From Impatiens glandulifera (Eukaryota; Streptophyta; Magnoliopsida; Ericales; Balsaminaceae): a DNA stretch of 64,000 nucleotides. A model generated the notes under the pieces. The model was given only the letters and a program-made list of their open reading frames with translations. It did no database searches and was not told the origin of the DNA. Both the position numbers and the translations under genes were made by a program. Within the stretch, counting starts at the first letter, position 1, and each line of letters begins with the position of its first letter. Of the stretch, positions 1 through 13,456 are shown one piece after another. The stretch covers positions 143,273,913 to 143,337,912 of the forward strand of contig NC_061862.1 in assembly GCF_907164915.1 (NCBI RefSeq). The letters are read 5' to 3'.

Positions 1-2007
1 AGACTCGTTTAAGAGCTCGAAAATTTAAACGAGCCGAATTTGAGCTTCTCGATATTCGGCCCGTAAACTCGCGAACATGTTAGTTTATAGGCTCACGGAC
101 ACGTTCGTTTATAATATCGTTTAAATATAATTTATAAATCATTAGAAAAGTATATTTATCGTTCTAATTTTAATGTTTCATTATTGAATTTATAAATTTA
201 ACTTTTATACAACCAAATAAACAATCATTCACAAGACGACGAACTCTAAACAAACTGAGCACGAGCAGCTCGTGAGCTCCACTAAATTTATAGAGCCGAG
301 CTCGAGTTCGGTTGTAAAAGCTCGAAACGACCTCGAGTCCGAATATATACTAGACGAGTCGAGCTCGAGTCTAACATTGTTCGGCTCGGCTCAATTACGT
401 CACTACAAATGACGTCCCAACTATCCGTAGAAACTTTTAAACGTCGCAAATTTTTATAGAAAAAAAATCAAAGATTTAATTATTTTGATTAATTAATTAA
501 AATTACTATATCATTGTAATTCCGTGGAAACACATTAAAACTATAAAATAATTAAGACCATCTCAAACCCAACTATATTTTTATATTAAAACCACTTAAT
601 TTTTCACTCAAACCCAAGTACAATCGCAAACTCATTTTGGGTTTTCACTATTTTTAAATTTTTTAAATTAGTCATCTAATTGTTAGACTATGTTAATTTT
701 TTATATATAACTTTTTTATATACGTTTTTTTATATATTTAATTTTTTATATAATTTTTTTATATTTTTAATTATTTTTATATATTTTATATATATATATA
801 TAATTTTTTATATGTTTATTTTTTGTTTAAATTATTAGTTTATAAATAATTTTATCATAATTTTTTTAATGGTAGGGTGTGAAAAAATATTAGAGTTTAA
901 TTTGTAAAGTTTGTAAATATATAGGTAGTATTTAAAAAGTTAAAAAATTAATATAAAAAAAATATTTCAAAAATATTTTTTTAATTTAAAAATGAGATTT
1001 TGGGTTAAAAATGAATTATTATTTAATTTAACTCTTATATTTTCAGTTTGAAAAATAAGTTTTTAGGTCGGAGATAGTCTAAGACTTCTATAAAACATTC
1101 ATAAATATATATATATATATAACCCGTCATATTGTGGACCGTGGTGCATTTGTAAATTATTTGGAACGACAACCTAACAAGCTTATGTAGTTTATTTAAT
1201 AGTCTTAGGTGATATATTTATTTAAAATTTATATTATATTTAATAAAAAAATTAAATTATTTAAAGTTAAATTAATTAAAATAATTTATTCATCGCAGAA
1301 TCCATAGAAAAACTGAGATGTGGATAAAATCGTAAAAAATATATGGAGTTAGAAATATACGGTGTAAGATAATTTTCTTTTGAGTATTTCTTTTCTTTTG
1401 GACTAAATGCTTATAATTCTTCCTACAAAGAGAGATGAAACATAATTATAATTGCGAACATCAGTATCGGACAGATGAGAGGACAAAGAACAGATTTAGG
1501 ATTTAGATTTAGGATTTAGGGTTGGGTGGGTTTAAAAAAAAATTGGGTGAACTTAAAAGTAACGAGAAAATTGTGAATAAAACACGTGAATAAAGGTAAA
1601 TAATTTTACCATTTTTTAATATTAAATAAATAAATAATGAATTATATTTATTTTTTAAAAAAAATTAGAGAGTATTATCAAATTTGAATAGTAAAAAAAT
1701 TTCGAATGGGCCGAGTCCCTAGATAAATCCGTCCCTTCTTAGGACGAAGAGGATCAGAAGGCTAGACATGGACAGAAATGATGATTGTTTCAAGAAATTT
1801 CCAAACGATCTTGATTTCTTAGTGCCTCCACCAAATTTACTGCAGATTTCTTCAACGCCTATATAACGTAGTTGATTACATTTGTCAATTATGATGAAAG
1901 AGGTAGAGGTCAAAACACAACGGAAGAAAAAGAGGAAGGACTTATGACAAGGATAAAGTGGAATGTTTTTGTCCATATTGGAACAATAAAGCCAACTTTT
2001 CTTAAAT
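1..2007. other. Intergenic A/T-rich DNA with GAGCTCG-rich patch
   Basis: No convincing gene is visible. The first 400 bases are unusual for this window: they are richer in G/C and packed with short self-complementary words built on GAGCTCG, CTCGAG and GGCTCG, which reads like the end of a dispersed repeat. A string beginning CACTACAAATGACG follows at about 402; it resembles the tip of a CACTA transposon, but no partner end was found. The rest is low-complexity A/T sequence with short TA runs. An 85-codon open frame at 1719-1976 (minus) shows no recognisable motif and is probably chance. Confidence 0.5.
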
Positions 2008-2522
2008 AAAAAAAATAGGAAAAGATGTTTTTGATGGAAAATGTTGATTTGATAAGTGCTGAGGAAAATAATAATTGATATCTTGATTCAAGTTGCTGGT
2101 TTGAACAACTTGATGAGAATATCGGTCAAATTAGGAAACAGTACAAGAATAACAACTGCAGAAAAATGTTAATGTTGTTTTAGACTATAAATTAGAGAAA
2201 TTAAACAAGTGAGCTATGAAATATACTTTGTTTCAGAATTGAAGAGCAATTTGTTGAGCATTGGACAATTACAAGAAAAGGGTATGGACAGACTGTTTAA
2301 AAAATAATGTGTAAGGTGTTTTATCTTTAAAAGGGATTGATCATGGCTACAAAAATGACCAAGAATAAGATGTTTATTCTTACAGCCACAATTTTGCCAA
2401 CATTAAAAAATAAGATGATCTTAGAAACTTGTCTTCAAATAACTTCCGATGATTTGTTCTATCTTTGGTTCAAAGATAGAAGATTTTGTCATGTCAATTA
2501 CGCAAATTTACAAAAGATTTAA
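2008..2522 (+). pseudogene. Copia pol fragment (protease and GAG-pre-integrase part), broken
   Basis: This forward-strand relic covers a Ty1/copia polyprotein from the aspartic protease active site into the GAG-pre-integrase domain. A frame near 2075-2095 reads YLDSSC, matching the usual LDSGC-type protease motif. It is followed by ELKSNLLSIGQLQEKG near 2236-2283, a typical pre-integrase sequence, then MTKNKMFIL and LFYLWFKDRR, where functional elements have LWHxRxGH. Stops and frame changes interrupt it throughout. It has no LTR and ends at about 2520, exactly where an oppositely oriented Copia RT fragment begins, so the two relics abut head to head. It cannot encode a working protein. Confidence 0.72.
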
Positions 2523-5518
2523 AATGTGTTGCAAGAGGTGTGGAAACACTATTGGCCTTCTCCATATTGAATCTCTGCAATATTTTTTCAATATATTGTT
2601 CTTGAGACAACCATAATTTCTTTGTCTTTCTATCACGACTAATTCTAATTCTAAGAATCTGATTCGTTGGTCAAAGATCCTGCATCGCAAAGGACTCTCA
2701 TAAGTCTTGTTTCAACCTATTAATTCTCACAACACTTTGACCAACAATGAGCATGTTATCAACATAAAGTAATAGAATAATAAAGTCATTAAGAGAGAGT
2801 TTTTGCACAAACACACAATGGTCAGAAATAGTCTTTTTATAGTCGTGTTCCTTCATGAACAACTCAAACTTCTTGTACCATTGTCGAGGAGCTTGTTTCA
2901 AGCCATACAAGATTTTATTCAATCTGCAAACATAATTCTCTTTATCCTTGACATTAAACCCATCGAATTGATTCATGTAAATCTCTTCTTCTAATTCACC
3001 GTGATGAAAAACCGTATTCTCGTCCATTTGTTCAACTTTCAAATCAAGACTAGCTACCAAACTCAAGACAACTCTAATTGAAGTCATTTTAACAACAGAA
3101 GAAAACATTTCATCAAAACTTTCTTTCTTTTTGGTAATTCTACCAACTCAAATGTATGATTTTTATGTAAATATTTCATCTCATCTTTCATAACATCAAC
3201 CCATTATTCGCTATCTTTAGCCTCTTTATATGACTCTGGCTCCCCCCCATCCGTCACCAACGTATATTCATTAGGAGAATGTCTAGTTGAAGGTTGTCGA
3301 TCTCTCGTAGATCGTCTAAGTGAAATTGTAGTTAATTCACCTTGCTCGCTACTATCATTCTCCATGTGAACATCATGTTCACCCTCAATATCATCCACTT
3401 GCACTCGATTTTCTGTTGAAAGAGGTGAATCGGATAAATGAACTTTATCTAAATTAATTGACTCACCTTTTCCCTTCAACTCATCGTCTTTAACTTGATG
3501 ACTTCTCTCAGTAGTCTCATCTTCAAAGAAGATAGCGTCACGAATTTTGACAAGCCTCTTTGCAACTGTATCATACATTCTATAACTGTACTCATCTTGG
3601 CCATAACCCAAGAAGATACACTCAAGACTTTTCACATCCAACTTTGATATTTTATCCTTTGGAATGTGAACAAAGCACCTGCATCCAAATACTCATAGGT
3701 GATATTAAGAAACATATTTATTTGTCCATACCTTATTTGGAACTTCGCCGTCCAAAGCAACTGTAGGACTCAAATTAATAACATGTATCAACGTATGTAA
3801 TGCTTCACCCCCAAAATGTTTGTCATGTTCATCCTTTCTACAAGGACATTCAACTCAGGAGTCTTTGGAGGTGTCTTCTGGTGTCTGATCTTATATTGTT
3901 TGCAGTATGCATCAAATGGACCACAATACTCACCACCATTATCACTGCAAATGCACTTGATTTTCTTTCCAGATTATCTTTCAACAAGAGCATGAAATTC
4001 CTTGAACTTGTTTAAAACTTCATCTTTAGTTTTCAAAACATAGATCCAAAGCTTCCTAGAATGATCATCAATAAACGTTACAAAGTAAAGAGCACAAATA
4101 TTAGCTTGTACCTTTAAAGGTCCACAAACGTCTGAATGCACCAACTCTAAGAGATCTGAATTTCTTGAAGGAGGATTATGCTTGAACGATACTCGAGTTT
4201 TCTTTCCCATAAGACAATGAGAACAATTCTCCAATGTTTCACTCAAACCCGGAATAACATTTTGCTTAACTAGCAAATTCAATATGTTTTCACTAATGTG
4301 ATCAAGTCTTCGTGTCATAACTTTGAAGCTTCTTTACTTCGTACAACATTTACATTATCTTTACTTATTAAAGATTACATTAAATAGAAATTTGAAAACT
4401 TATCTTATCGAGCTACAACGAGGTTACATTTTAAAAGTTTCCATTTTCCAAAACCAAAAGAGCTTAAGAAACCATCATCATCAAGATTTTCAGTTGAAAT
4501 CAAATTCAACCTCATGTCTGGAGCATGTCGAACATCTTTAAAAAGAAACTTCGACCCATTTCTAGATTCTAGACAAACATCACCAATACCAAAACCTCAC
4601 TTACGACATTATAACCTATCTTCAATACTCTAAAATTACCAGACGTATAAGATTTAAGGTAATCTTTCTTTGGCGTAACATGTATGGAAGCTCATGTGTC
4701 AAACACTCAAGTTGACTCATCGCATACAAGGTTAATTATTTTCTCATCGTGAACATTGAAGAGATCATAAGTAGTTGCTGAGACGCGATCTTCTGAATCA
4801 TCTTTCTTTTGCTTAGATCTATTCGCTTCATTTTTAAGCTTATAACAGTTCTTCTTCATGTGTCCACTTTTTCCACAATTGTAACATTCAGTTGGATGGT
4901 ATTTTGACTTAGACTTGTTCCGACTCTTATGTCTCGACTTATCTTTCTCACTTATACTATCCTGTCTTCCATAGTTTTCAGCAACAAACACATTTGACTG
5001 TAATGCAGAGCCTTAAGATTTTCGTCTCAATTCTTTATCTAAGACACCACTTTTGGCCATCTTCCATGTTACTGCACTATTAGAAACAAAGTTATAAAGA
5101 GAAACTTTAAAATCTTCTAATCAGGCATAGTAGTCAATAACTAAAGCCCCTGAACATTGTCTTTGAAATTTATACACATTCTTGAAATCTGACCAAAACA
5201 CCCTGAAACTCATTCAAGTGATCAACCATAGAAGCACTATCACTATATGTCAAATAAATAATCTTTTGGAGCAAAACTAATTTGTTACTTCCTAACTTTG
5301 AAGCATACAAATTATCAAGCTTACTCCACAAAGTAGGTGTATTTGTCTAATGTTGTATGTGGTTATAAATATTATTTTCAATAAATTGACGAATTAAACC
5401 ACATATTTCTTCATGCTTAAAAGACCATTCCTCATCAAATTTGGAGATGGGTTTCTCACTATAAAAAATAGGTAAATACAAAGACTTCACAAATAGAAGA
5501 TCTTTCATTTTACCATTA

Positions 5519-5546
5519 TGTTGGGAATAAAGTGGAATAATCACCA
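5519..5546 (-). repeat. Second copy of the Copia LTR tip inside the gag leader
   Basis: These 28 bases match the LTR tip at 5637-5664 with one mismatch. Both copies are preceded by ACCATTA, the tail of the primer-binding-site region. The copy lies just upstream of the gag reading frame and replaces its usual N-terminal coding segment, so the gag frame now begins in LTR-derived sequence. A template switch or recombination during replication would explain it. Confidence 0.7.
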
Positions 5547-5621
5547 TAAACCATTCAACAAAATCATTATGTTTGTGTTAATCTCCATAAACCAATTAAA
5601 AATAAAAACGCTTAGAACCAA

Positions 5622-5633
5622 GCTCTAATACCA
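5622..5633 (-). other. Copia primer-binding site
   Basis: The plus strand reads GCTCTAATACCA, so the element strand reads TGGTATTAGAGC. This is one base away from TGGTATCAGAGC, the standard plant Copia site complementary to the initiator methionine tRNA 3' end. It lies three bases from the LTR edge at 5637. Confidence 0.8.
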
Positions 5634-5636
5634 TTA

Positions 5637-6125
5637 TGTTGAGAATAAAGTGGAATAATCACCACACTTGTGATAATAAACTATTCTCCACTTGATTTGA
5701 TCTTTAAAAGCGAGAAATAACAAACATAAAAGGAAATATAAATGAAACAAGTCACTAAAAATTTAACGTGGAAAACCTCTTCAGATCAAGGAGTTAAATC
5801 ACATGATTTTTGTACAAAATAAGTTTCAATATAATCAAATGTTAAACACGAAACAAATGAAGATAAGAGCTATATAAAGAAGATATTTTACTATCTCTTT
5901 ACAAGTGTACGCTATATGACTTTTAGATGTATTTTGATAAGGCAACTTTCTTTTATAGTAGAACGATGACAACTTAAGAGTCTTTTTCCAATAAGACAAC
6001 CATCCCCATATTTAACACAAAAGAACTCTTGGTCTTTTGAACTTATGAGCTTCTAGACTTCTGAACTTCTAGGCTTCTTAACAGACTGACATTTTTATTA
6101 CGGAGCCCAAACAAATAACCCAACA
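5637..6125 (-). repeat. Copia 5' LTR (489 bp)
   Basis: On the plus strand the LTR starts TGTTGAGAATAAAG next to the primer-binding site and ends AATAACCCAACA, giving the inverted TGTTG/CAACA tips typical of LTRs. The partner LTR is absent because the element is truncated on its other side. No target-site duplication can be checked for the same reason. Confidence 0.75.
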
Positions 6126-9100
6126 ACCATAAATGATTTTGTGAATTGTTTACCTACATAATTAAGAAAGTCTAGATATCAGATGATTGCGCCATACACT
6201 TTACTAACATCAAGTACATTATCAAAGAAAGAAAGAATGACACAAATAGTCATAGGCTTTCTGACATTAGTGGATTTATTTTTATATTCAATACATTATT
6301 GTTGAATATGAAACTCTTTGGGCACAAGTCATACTTTATATCGATAGATAGTGTCATCAGTTCTATGATTGAGTTTGAATACTCATTTATATCCAATAAG
6401 ATTGTGTGATATTGTAAGAGTAATAAAAGATCATGGTTTGTTAGAGATAAAATAGTATTATACTCATTTATCAATACAAAGCCTCGATATATAGATCATA
6501 TTTGTGGAACATGTAATTATGATAGTGAATGAAATAATTGTAAGAATTGATGTGGACTCATCACGGTTTATTACATGTAATAATCTCAATACTATTGCAT
6601 GAATGTGCATTAACAAATGTGAACTTCTAGTGTTAAAGAAATTGTGATGTAAATCATGTAATCTCACTTAAAATAGAATATGATATTATAGTGTTTGTTG
6701 ATACTTTTAAGGTTCGAAAGATTTATCTAAAACCCTAAATAGGAAAAGATTAATAAAATGTTCTTTTTTACTTATACAAGTATCAAATAATCAAATTCAA
6801 AGTTATTTGAAAATATTATATTGGTATAAATAACTCAAATTTGAACATGTGCCATGGCTTAGAGAGAAGATTAGTTGTAGAAAATTTATACATTGTTTAG
6901 TAAAATAAAGGGAGCAACAGCTTTTAAGATAAAAGAAATGCAAATAATTCATCAAGAATTGCTTTTTCAAGACAGGCATGTAGAAAAAGCTAATGTTAAC
7001 AAAATAATTGAATTTTTTTATGGTTCATTGGATAAGGACAATATACCTTTCAAACGAATTATAAGAGACAAAGTAACTTTAAAATCTATATGGTTGTGTG
7101 GATGATGACTCAGTTTAGATTGGTATTGATTATGAGTCATGGGTTGGTATAAAAATTGATCAGTTAGTCTTAAAGTTGTATTTAATTAAAATTTTAATTT
7201 AGTAAAAAAAGAAAGTAAAAGATTTGTAAATAATGTTACAGTGAATAAATTTGTATTAAATATGTCATCTTACAAATACTTAATTTATCTCTTTTCAAAT
7301 ATATTGTTATTATTCATTGTCAAAAAATTAACAATCTCTTTTTTTAATTATTATTAAATGATTTAATATTGAATTAAAAACTATATATATATTAAATAGT
7401 TATTCTTTCAATTTTTCTTAATTATTAAAATATCTTAATTATATATATAATTAAATTAAAATATATATAACCTTTTAAAATTATTAAAATGTTATATATA
7501 ATTAACAAACTTAAATATATTTTTAAATTATATATATATATATATATATATTAATATACTTAATGTAATTTTTTTGTTTAAATTATATATTAATATATTT
7601 TTCATATTATATATATATATTATATATATATATATAATATATATATATATAATATATATATATATATGCGCGCGAGTTTTAAATATAAAATATAGAGAGA
7701 GAGGGAGGGAAAAAAATAAATTAAATTTGGTGGTTAATTGTTCCGATTAATTTATTTTCTTACGTTTTTCAAAAACATATTCTTAGGTTAAAAATAATTG
7801 AGATTAAAAAAATTTGTGTTATACTTAATAAAAGTTTCACTCATATCTATATATATTATAGTAGATCAATAATAAATGTTATAATGTAATTAAAAAATAA
7901 AAGAGTTTTTTTAATATCAATGAAATGTACATTGTCTAAAAATATATCACTTAAAAATTCCCTCCTATATAATCAAACAAGATAATAATTATAATTTTTT
8001 ATTATATATATATATATATATCAATATATTTTTTAAATATATATTTATATACTTTATTTATTTAATTTATTTATTCTCTATTATTACCTATTTTAGATCT
8101 TCATAAATGAGTTAATTAATTAATATAAAATATATAAATATATATTTAAAAAAATATCATGAAAATGATCATTCGGTATCATTCTCTTATTAAATTGGAA
8201 ATTTACAGATTCTCATTTCAAGAATTCATGAATTGTCAATTATTTTATTATATAATTCTGTTCTCTATAATTTTTTATTTAAAAGTTTTTGTATAAGAAA
8301 AAAGAGAAACCATTAATAAAAAAAAATGGAAGGGAGAGAAATAATTTAATGCTTAATAAATCTCAAGATCAATTTGATTCAACTTACTAGTTTTAATTTA
8401 TTCAGGTAGTAGTGAACTTTTTTTTTTCGGAGAAGAAGCAATGATGGTAATGATGGTATCATGATATAATTCAACTTATACTCAACATATATATTCGTTA
8501 AAGAAGAAAGTACAAAAGTTGTGTTTAAACGCAAAATTTGTTAGATTATAATTATTTTGCATTAGTTTATTACACAAAATTTCTGTATTAATTACTACGC
8601 AAACCCTAAATTAAACACACAACTAATTAGAATTTCAACTCTAGTGTTGCACTATTTGCTACAATTTATTTATTAGCTCATTTATTATTAAATTTTTTTA
8701 ATTTATAATTAATTTTAAATTTTATCATAATAAGAGTGTATTATTTTTCGAGTTTATAAATATATTTAATTTACATAAAAAATTGAATTTATATTTAAAA
8801 ATTCTAAAAAAAATACTTATTATTTATTCAAATGAATAAATTTTTTTCTAAGAATAAGTTCCTTGTCAATTTATTATTATTTTTTAATTTTATATATACC
8901 CTTAATTAATTTGGATAATTGTAAATTTGAATATCAATTAAAAGTTGAATTTGAGAAAATAAATAAAAAGGATATTGTATTTATAGCTCTTTCAATTCAC
9001 AATAAAAAAAAAAGATGGGTGATGCTATTCTCATTAATAATATTGTACTAGCTATATATCATACTGATCTTGATTGATAACTTCTTGAAAGAGATTTCAG

Positions 9101-12100
9101 TGATGTTGGATGACAACTTCCTGAAAGAGATTTGTTTTTTCTTTTTGTAATTTATTGAGAGTGTTAAATTAGTAATATGATTTTGGTAAATCATTTGAAG
9201 TAAGAAATTTTAAAAAGTTTGCTCATTTCTGATGGTGAAATCTCTAGGTTAATTGTAGTTTTTTTCATTTGCTCATTTCTTTTTATAATTGTAATCTAAA
9301 TTGTTATAAGTTATTTTCAACTAGTCACATTTTTGCTTTCTAACCTTAGTTTTTTAATTTTCTTTATTTTTCTTTAAATTTATATTTTTTTAAAAATATT
9401 TTTTTTAAGGACAAAATATATTTTTTAAAAATATAGCATCAACATCCCCTCACATCATAATAATATTATCAAACCTAGGGAGATGTCATCTGCATCCAAA
9501 TATCTTTATTTCCCTCGCAAGAAGAGGAATTCTTGTAAGGGGAAGTAAAAAAGATTTGGTAGAAGATAATATGAGACATACTTAAACCATTAAATCATGA
9601 GAATTGTAACTAATTCTTACGAGTTAAGCACGAGTTAATTAGAATTACAAAATTTATTTAATAATCATAAAATTTGAATTAGAATTGAAATTAGAATATC
9701 TAATTTTAATTTTAAAATTTGGTAGAACATCTAAAATTAAAAATTAGAAAAAAAAAATAGAAAAAAAAAATAGAATTTCAAAAAATAATTTTGTAATTCT
9801 TAATTCCTATTTTTTATCTTGAAATTATAATTATAATATTTATTTTTATATTTTTTAAACAAAATATTTTAATTATTTTATAATTTATTAATACAATTAA
9901 CTGTGTTCAATCAATATTTGTTTAAGATATGAGGTTAAAATCTTGATCATATTTTTTTTTATTCAGTAAGTTAACATTATATATAAAATGTAAGATATTT
10001 TATTTTTAAATTTATGATGTTAAAAATTGAACCTATATTCTTTTTCTTAATAAAAATTGAATCTTAAACAAAACATTTACATTTAAGTTATCTTAATAGG
10101 GTGTGTCATATTAATATTTTATTCATATATAATAAAATTATTTTTATTATATATATTTTTTAAATATAAAAATTTGAATTGAATTAGAATCCAATATTTT
10201 TTTAATAATTCAATATCAGTTATAGTGGAATTAAAATTTCAGTATAAATTTTATTTATCCAAACATGCCTTAAATGGTTTTATTTATTTATTTAGTATAC
10301 AAGTTTAATATTTTTAATCATTAATCAATTCTAATCATGTTATTAGTTTTTTTTCATTTATAGAAATTAATTGTTTTTATAAATTAGAGATATTTACAAT
10401 ACTTTATTTTTACAAAATATAATTCAAATGATTTTTAAAATACTCAACTATATATATATACTCAAACTTTAAAACGCATAATTTGAAACTAGAATTTTTA
10501 TTTTGATAAAAAAAAAAATTCAAATGTTAGTCTATTTAGGGAAATTTTTTTTATGGTAAAAATATGAAATTATCCTTAATTTTTTTAAAAAATTTAATAT
10601 AATTTATTATTTTTTTATTTAATTATTAAAAAAATGATAAAATTTTACTTTTATATATATTTTTTTTCAAAATTTTATTGTTATTATTTTAAGTTCAACC
10701 TAAATTTTTTTCAAGTCTGCCCCCAATTCGAAATTATAGTTCCTTCACTACATGTAATTATTAAATGTTATATATTTTATTAAATAAAAAAAAGACACAT
10801 GAATTCCTTATTTTTATTTTTATTTGACTAAGTCCCGTTGATTAATTAAATTTAGAGTATTAAGTGACTAAATTTAAAAACTCAAAACCTCAATTCAAAT
10901 TTGAACTCCAAATATGACATTTCAACTAAACTCTCACTTTAAATATATTGAAATAATTTAGTCACGGTTTTTCTCATAGTCACGGTTTAGCCATGTTTTA
11001 AATAGTGAAAAAATTGAATCTTTTAGAGCTTCAATTTTCAACTGTACAAGACTATTTTACCCCCAAGATATAATTATTATCTTCAACTTTCAACTGTACA
11101 ATCCCAATAATTATAGCAACTATATCATACCTCTTTTTAAATATATTTATATAAATCAATCGAGTTTAGGGTTGAAAGTTCTTAAAAAAATAATAATTTA
11201 CTAACCCATCTAACCAAAATAAATTGATCAAAAAATATACCCTAAAATCTTATCCTGTCTACAAATATTTCAGAGAAAATCAATAGGTCACCACAACCTA
11301 ATTCAAGAAAATCAATCTTTATAATAAATTCATTAAAAAATACTATTAATTTTTATTTTATTCTTATATATTAATATTTTTTAAATATTTTGATAAAAGA
11401 CTTTATATACTATAGTCTATATTTAGACTAATAATTGTACTATGATGTACTATGATTTTTTATAGACATTTTGTTATTATTATTGGGACGGTAAAACCTT
11501 TTCTGTTTGGGTTATTTAAATATTTTAAATTAAAAAAAAAATGTTTTTATTTTTTTTTTCTACATCACATCATTAAATTAATATTTAAATATTTTATATT
11601 TTATTTTTAAATATTAATACTTTTTAAGTTTTTTTATTAAAAATATTTTATATATCTTCAAAATCAATACTAATTATAATTTTTAAATAAGTCAGGTTAT
11701 AATTTTAACTCAAATTTGGTCCAGGTTATTTAAATAAAATTGAGAGATAAAGATGATTATCGGTGATACCGATGATTTTAAAGATATAATAATATTTTTT
11801 TTGGATAAATAGACTTAAAAAATATTAATATGTATAAAAAAATTAAAATATAGAGTATTTTAGTATTTTGATTAATGAATTGATTAATTTGATAGACGAG
11901 AAGAGAATGAAATAATATTTGATTTTGTTGGATTATTTGGAAAACTCAAATCTTAACTAGGCCTTGAGTTTATTGTTAGGGTTTATCAGTAAATTTTTTT
12001 AAAAATAAATTTGATTTATTTAAAAAATGTTTATAAAAGTGTTTTTGAGTGGAATTTTTGTTTATTAAAAAGTGTATTAATATATAATAATTTTTATTTT

Positions 12101-13352
12101 CTTTTAAATAAAATTATTTTATTATTTCAATTATTAAATTAAGTAACATGATCAGTGAAATACTAGATGAAATATGTTTAATTTTGACCGAAATTTTATA
12201 ATAAACTAAATAGAACACACTTTTAGTTTTTTTTTTTCAAAAAGCACATGACTTTGTAGTCTATATGAAATCATTTTTTTTATAAAAACAAATCTCACTT
12301 TTATCAATATATGTCATTAATATTAACTCAAGTTGTATTTTATAACCCAAGTTGTCGTTTTTTTAAATTCCCATTTAAATATTATTCAGATCTGAGCTAA
12401 ATATGATTTAATATTTCTAAATGTTCAATATTTTAATAGTAAATACATTGTTTAATCAAAGAAGCGTGCATGCCAATATAAATCAGAGTTTATCTATTCT
12501 TTTAACATTTAAATGGTTTTATTTTTTTGCATTATCCAAAAGCTGAATGAATTTAAATATCAAATTAAAAAATATGTTTTCTTTTTTTTTTTTGTTTTTG
12601 TTGAGAATATATTTGTTTGGTTTGTATTTTTATTTTTATTTAATGTTTTGTAGTTTTTTATTTTCTTATGTTATTTTTTATCCTTATATTTAACTTTATT
12701 TTATTTAAATTATTTAAATAACTCAATTTAATCAAATATTATATCACTCTCTTCTTCTCAAGTATCACTCAATTCATTAAATAAAAATACTATTATTTAA
12801 AATATATATATATATTATCATTATATTAATAGCTTTATTTGAAGAAATAATTATTATAATTTCTTTTACCCTAAACTTAATATAATTTCAACTATCTAAT
12901 CAATCTCTTTATTATTAATTTAAAATTATCCTGCACTTTGATTTTTCTTTTAATATTAAATAATTTTTTTAATTAGATCAAACATGAATTTTTAGAGAAA
13001 AATTCAAACAAAAAAATCTTATTTCTCAACGCAAAATAGTTATCAATCATTATATAACTTAAAATTACCGCCAATCATTATTTTTTAAATAAATAGACGA
13101 ATAACAACTCCTTAACTTAACACTATCTTTTAAAATACAAAATAAAAATTCAAACTTTAACAGAATTAGACCCATAAAAAGCTCATCAAAAATATATATT
13201 ATAAAAAAATAAGCAACAAGAAATAAAGAAATAGTCCAATCCTCAACTACCAATAGATTTTATTTACAAAAATACCATAAGATAACTCTCTTCACCGTCC
13301 CCTACTCCAACGGACACTAGTAGACTGTTTCAGATCAAGATTCAAGCTTTCA
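6126..13352. other. Intergenic A/T-rich DNA
   Basis: No supported gene is seen. A 70-codon open frame at 6893-7105 (plus) has no recognisable domain. The stretch contains long homopolymer and TA runs (7528-7670 and about 8006-8021) and a short duplicated phrase (cttgaaagagattt) near 9085 and 9120. From 6126 to 6700 the sequence is less simple and could be an old transposon remnant, but I could not assign it. Confidence 0.5.
7528..7670. repeat. TA microsatellite cluster
   Basis: Several TA-dinucleotide runs interrupted by short A/T words end in TATATGCGCGCGAG, where the alternating purine-pyrimidine pattern switches from TA to GC. This is a simple repeat with no coding content. Confidence 0.85.
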
Positions 13353-13456
13353 CCTTTCTCTTCATCTCTCTCTTATCTCTCTCCATCTCTCTCCATCTCT
13401 CTCAATCTTCTCCGGCGACACAAATATCTTCTCCGGCAACAAACCCATTTCCAATC
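13353..13456 (+). promoter_or_regulatory. CT-rich leader of the OPT gene
   Basis: A pyrimidine-rich tract of repeated CTCTCT and CATCTCTCTC words runs up to the OPT start codon, followed by two TTCTCCGGCRAC phrases. Such CT-rich tracts are common in plant core promoters and 5' untranslated leaders. The transcription start cannot be fixed, and I saw no unambiguous TATA box. Confidence 0.5.

Larger units (their letters stand above)
2518..5636 (-). pseudogene. Degenerate Tork-like Copia gag-pol (3' part lost)
   Basis: This is a reverse-strand Ty1/copia polyprotein relic. From its 5' side (high coordinates) the order is: gag with MKDLLFVKSLYLPIF and EEICGLIRQFI near 5347-5510; a CCHC zinc knuckle CYNCGKSGHMKKNC near 4855-4896; a protease motif DT*AS near 4690 whose Gly codon is a stop; the integrase segment with CSHCLMGKKTRVSF and ELVHSDVCGPLK at 3974-4318; the post-integrase linker at 3204-3641; and reverse transcriptase at 2518-3108 with LYGLKQAPRQWY. 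The RT active site reads YVDN instead of YVDD, so a catalytic Asp is lost. RNase H and the 3' LTR are missing, cut at about 2518. Motif spelling is close to the 23-28 kb Copia, so probably the same broad lineage. Many stops and frameshifts make it inactive. Confidence 0.85.

Noticed and set aside
402..450. CACTA transposon terminus (CACTACAAATGACG)
   Set aside because: Only one end, with no partner inverted repeat or target duplication; too short to claim as a feature.
1719..1976. 85-codon minus-strand open frame as a gene
   Set aside because: No motif, no supporting context.
6893..7105. 70-codon open frame as a gene
   Set aside because: No recognisable motif or supported exon structure, and the surroundings are A/T-rich intergenic DNA.
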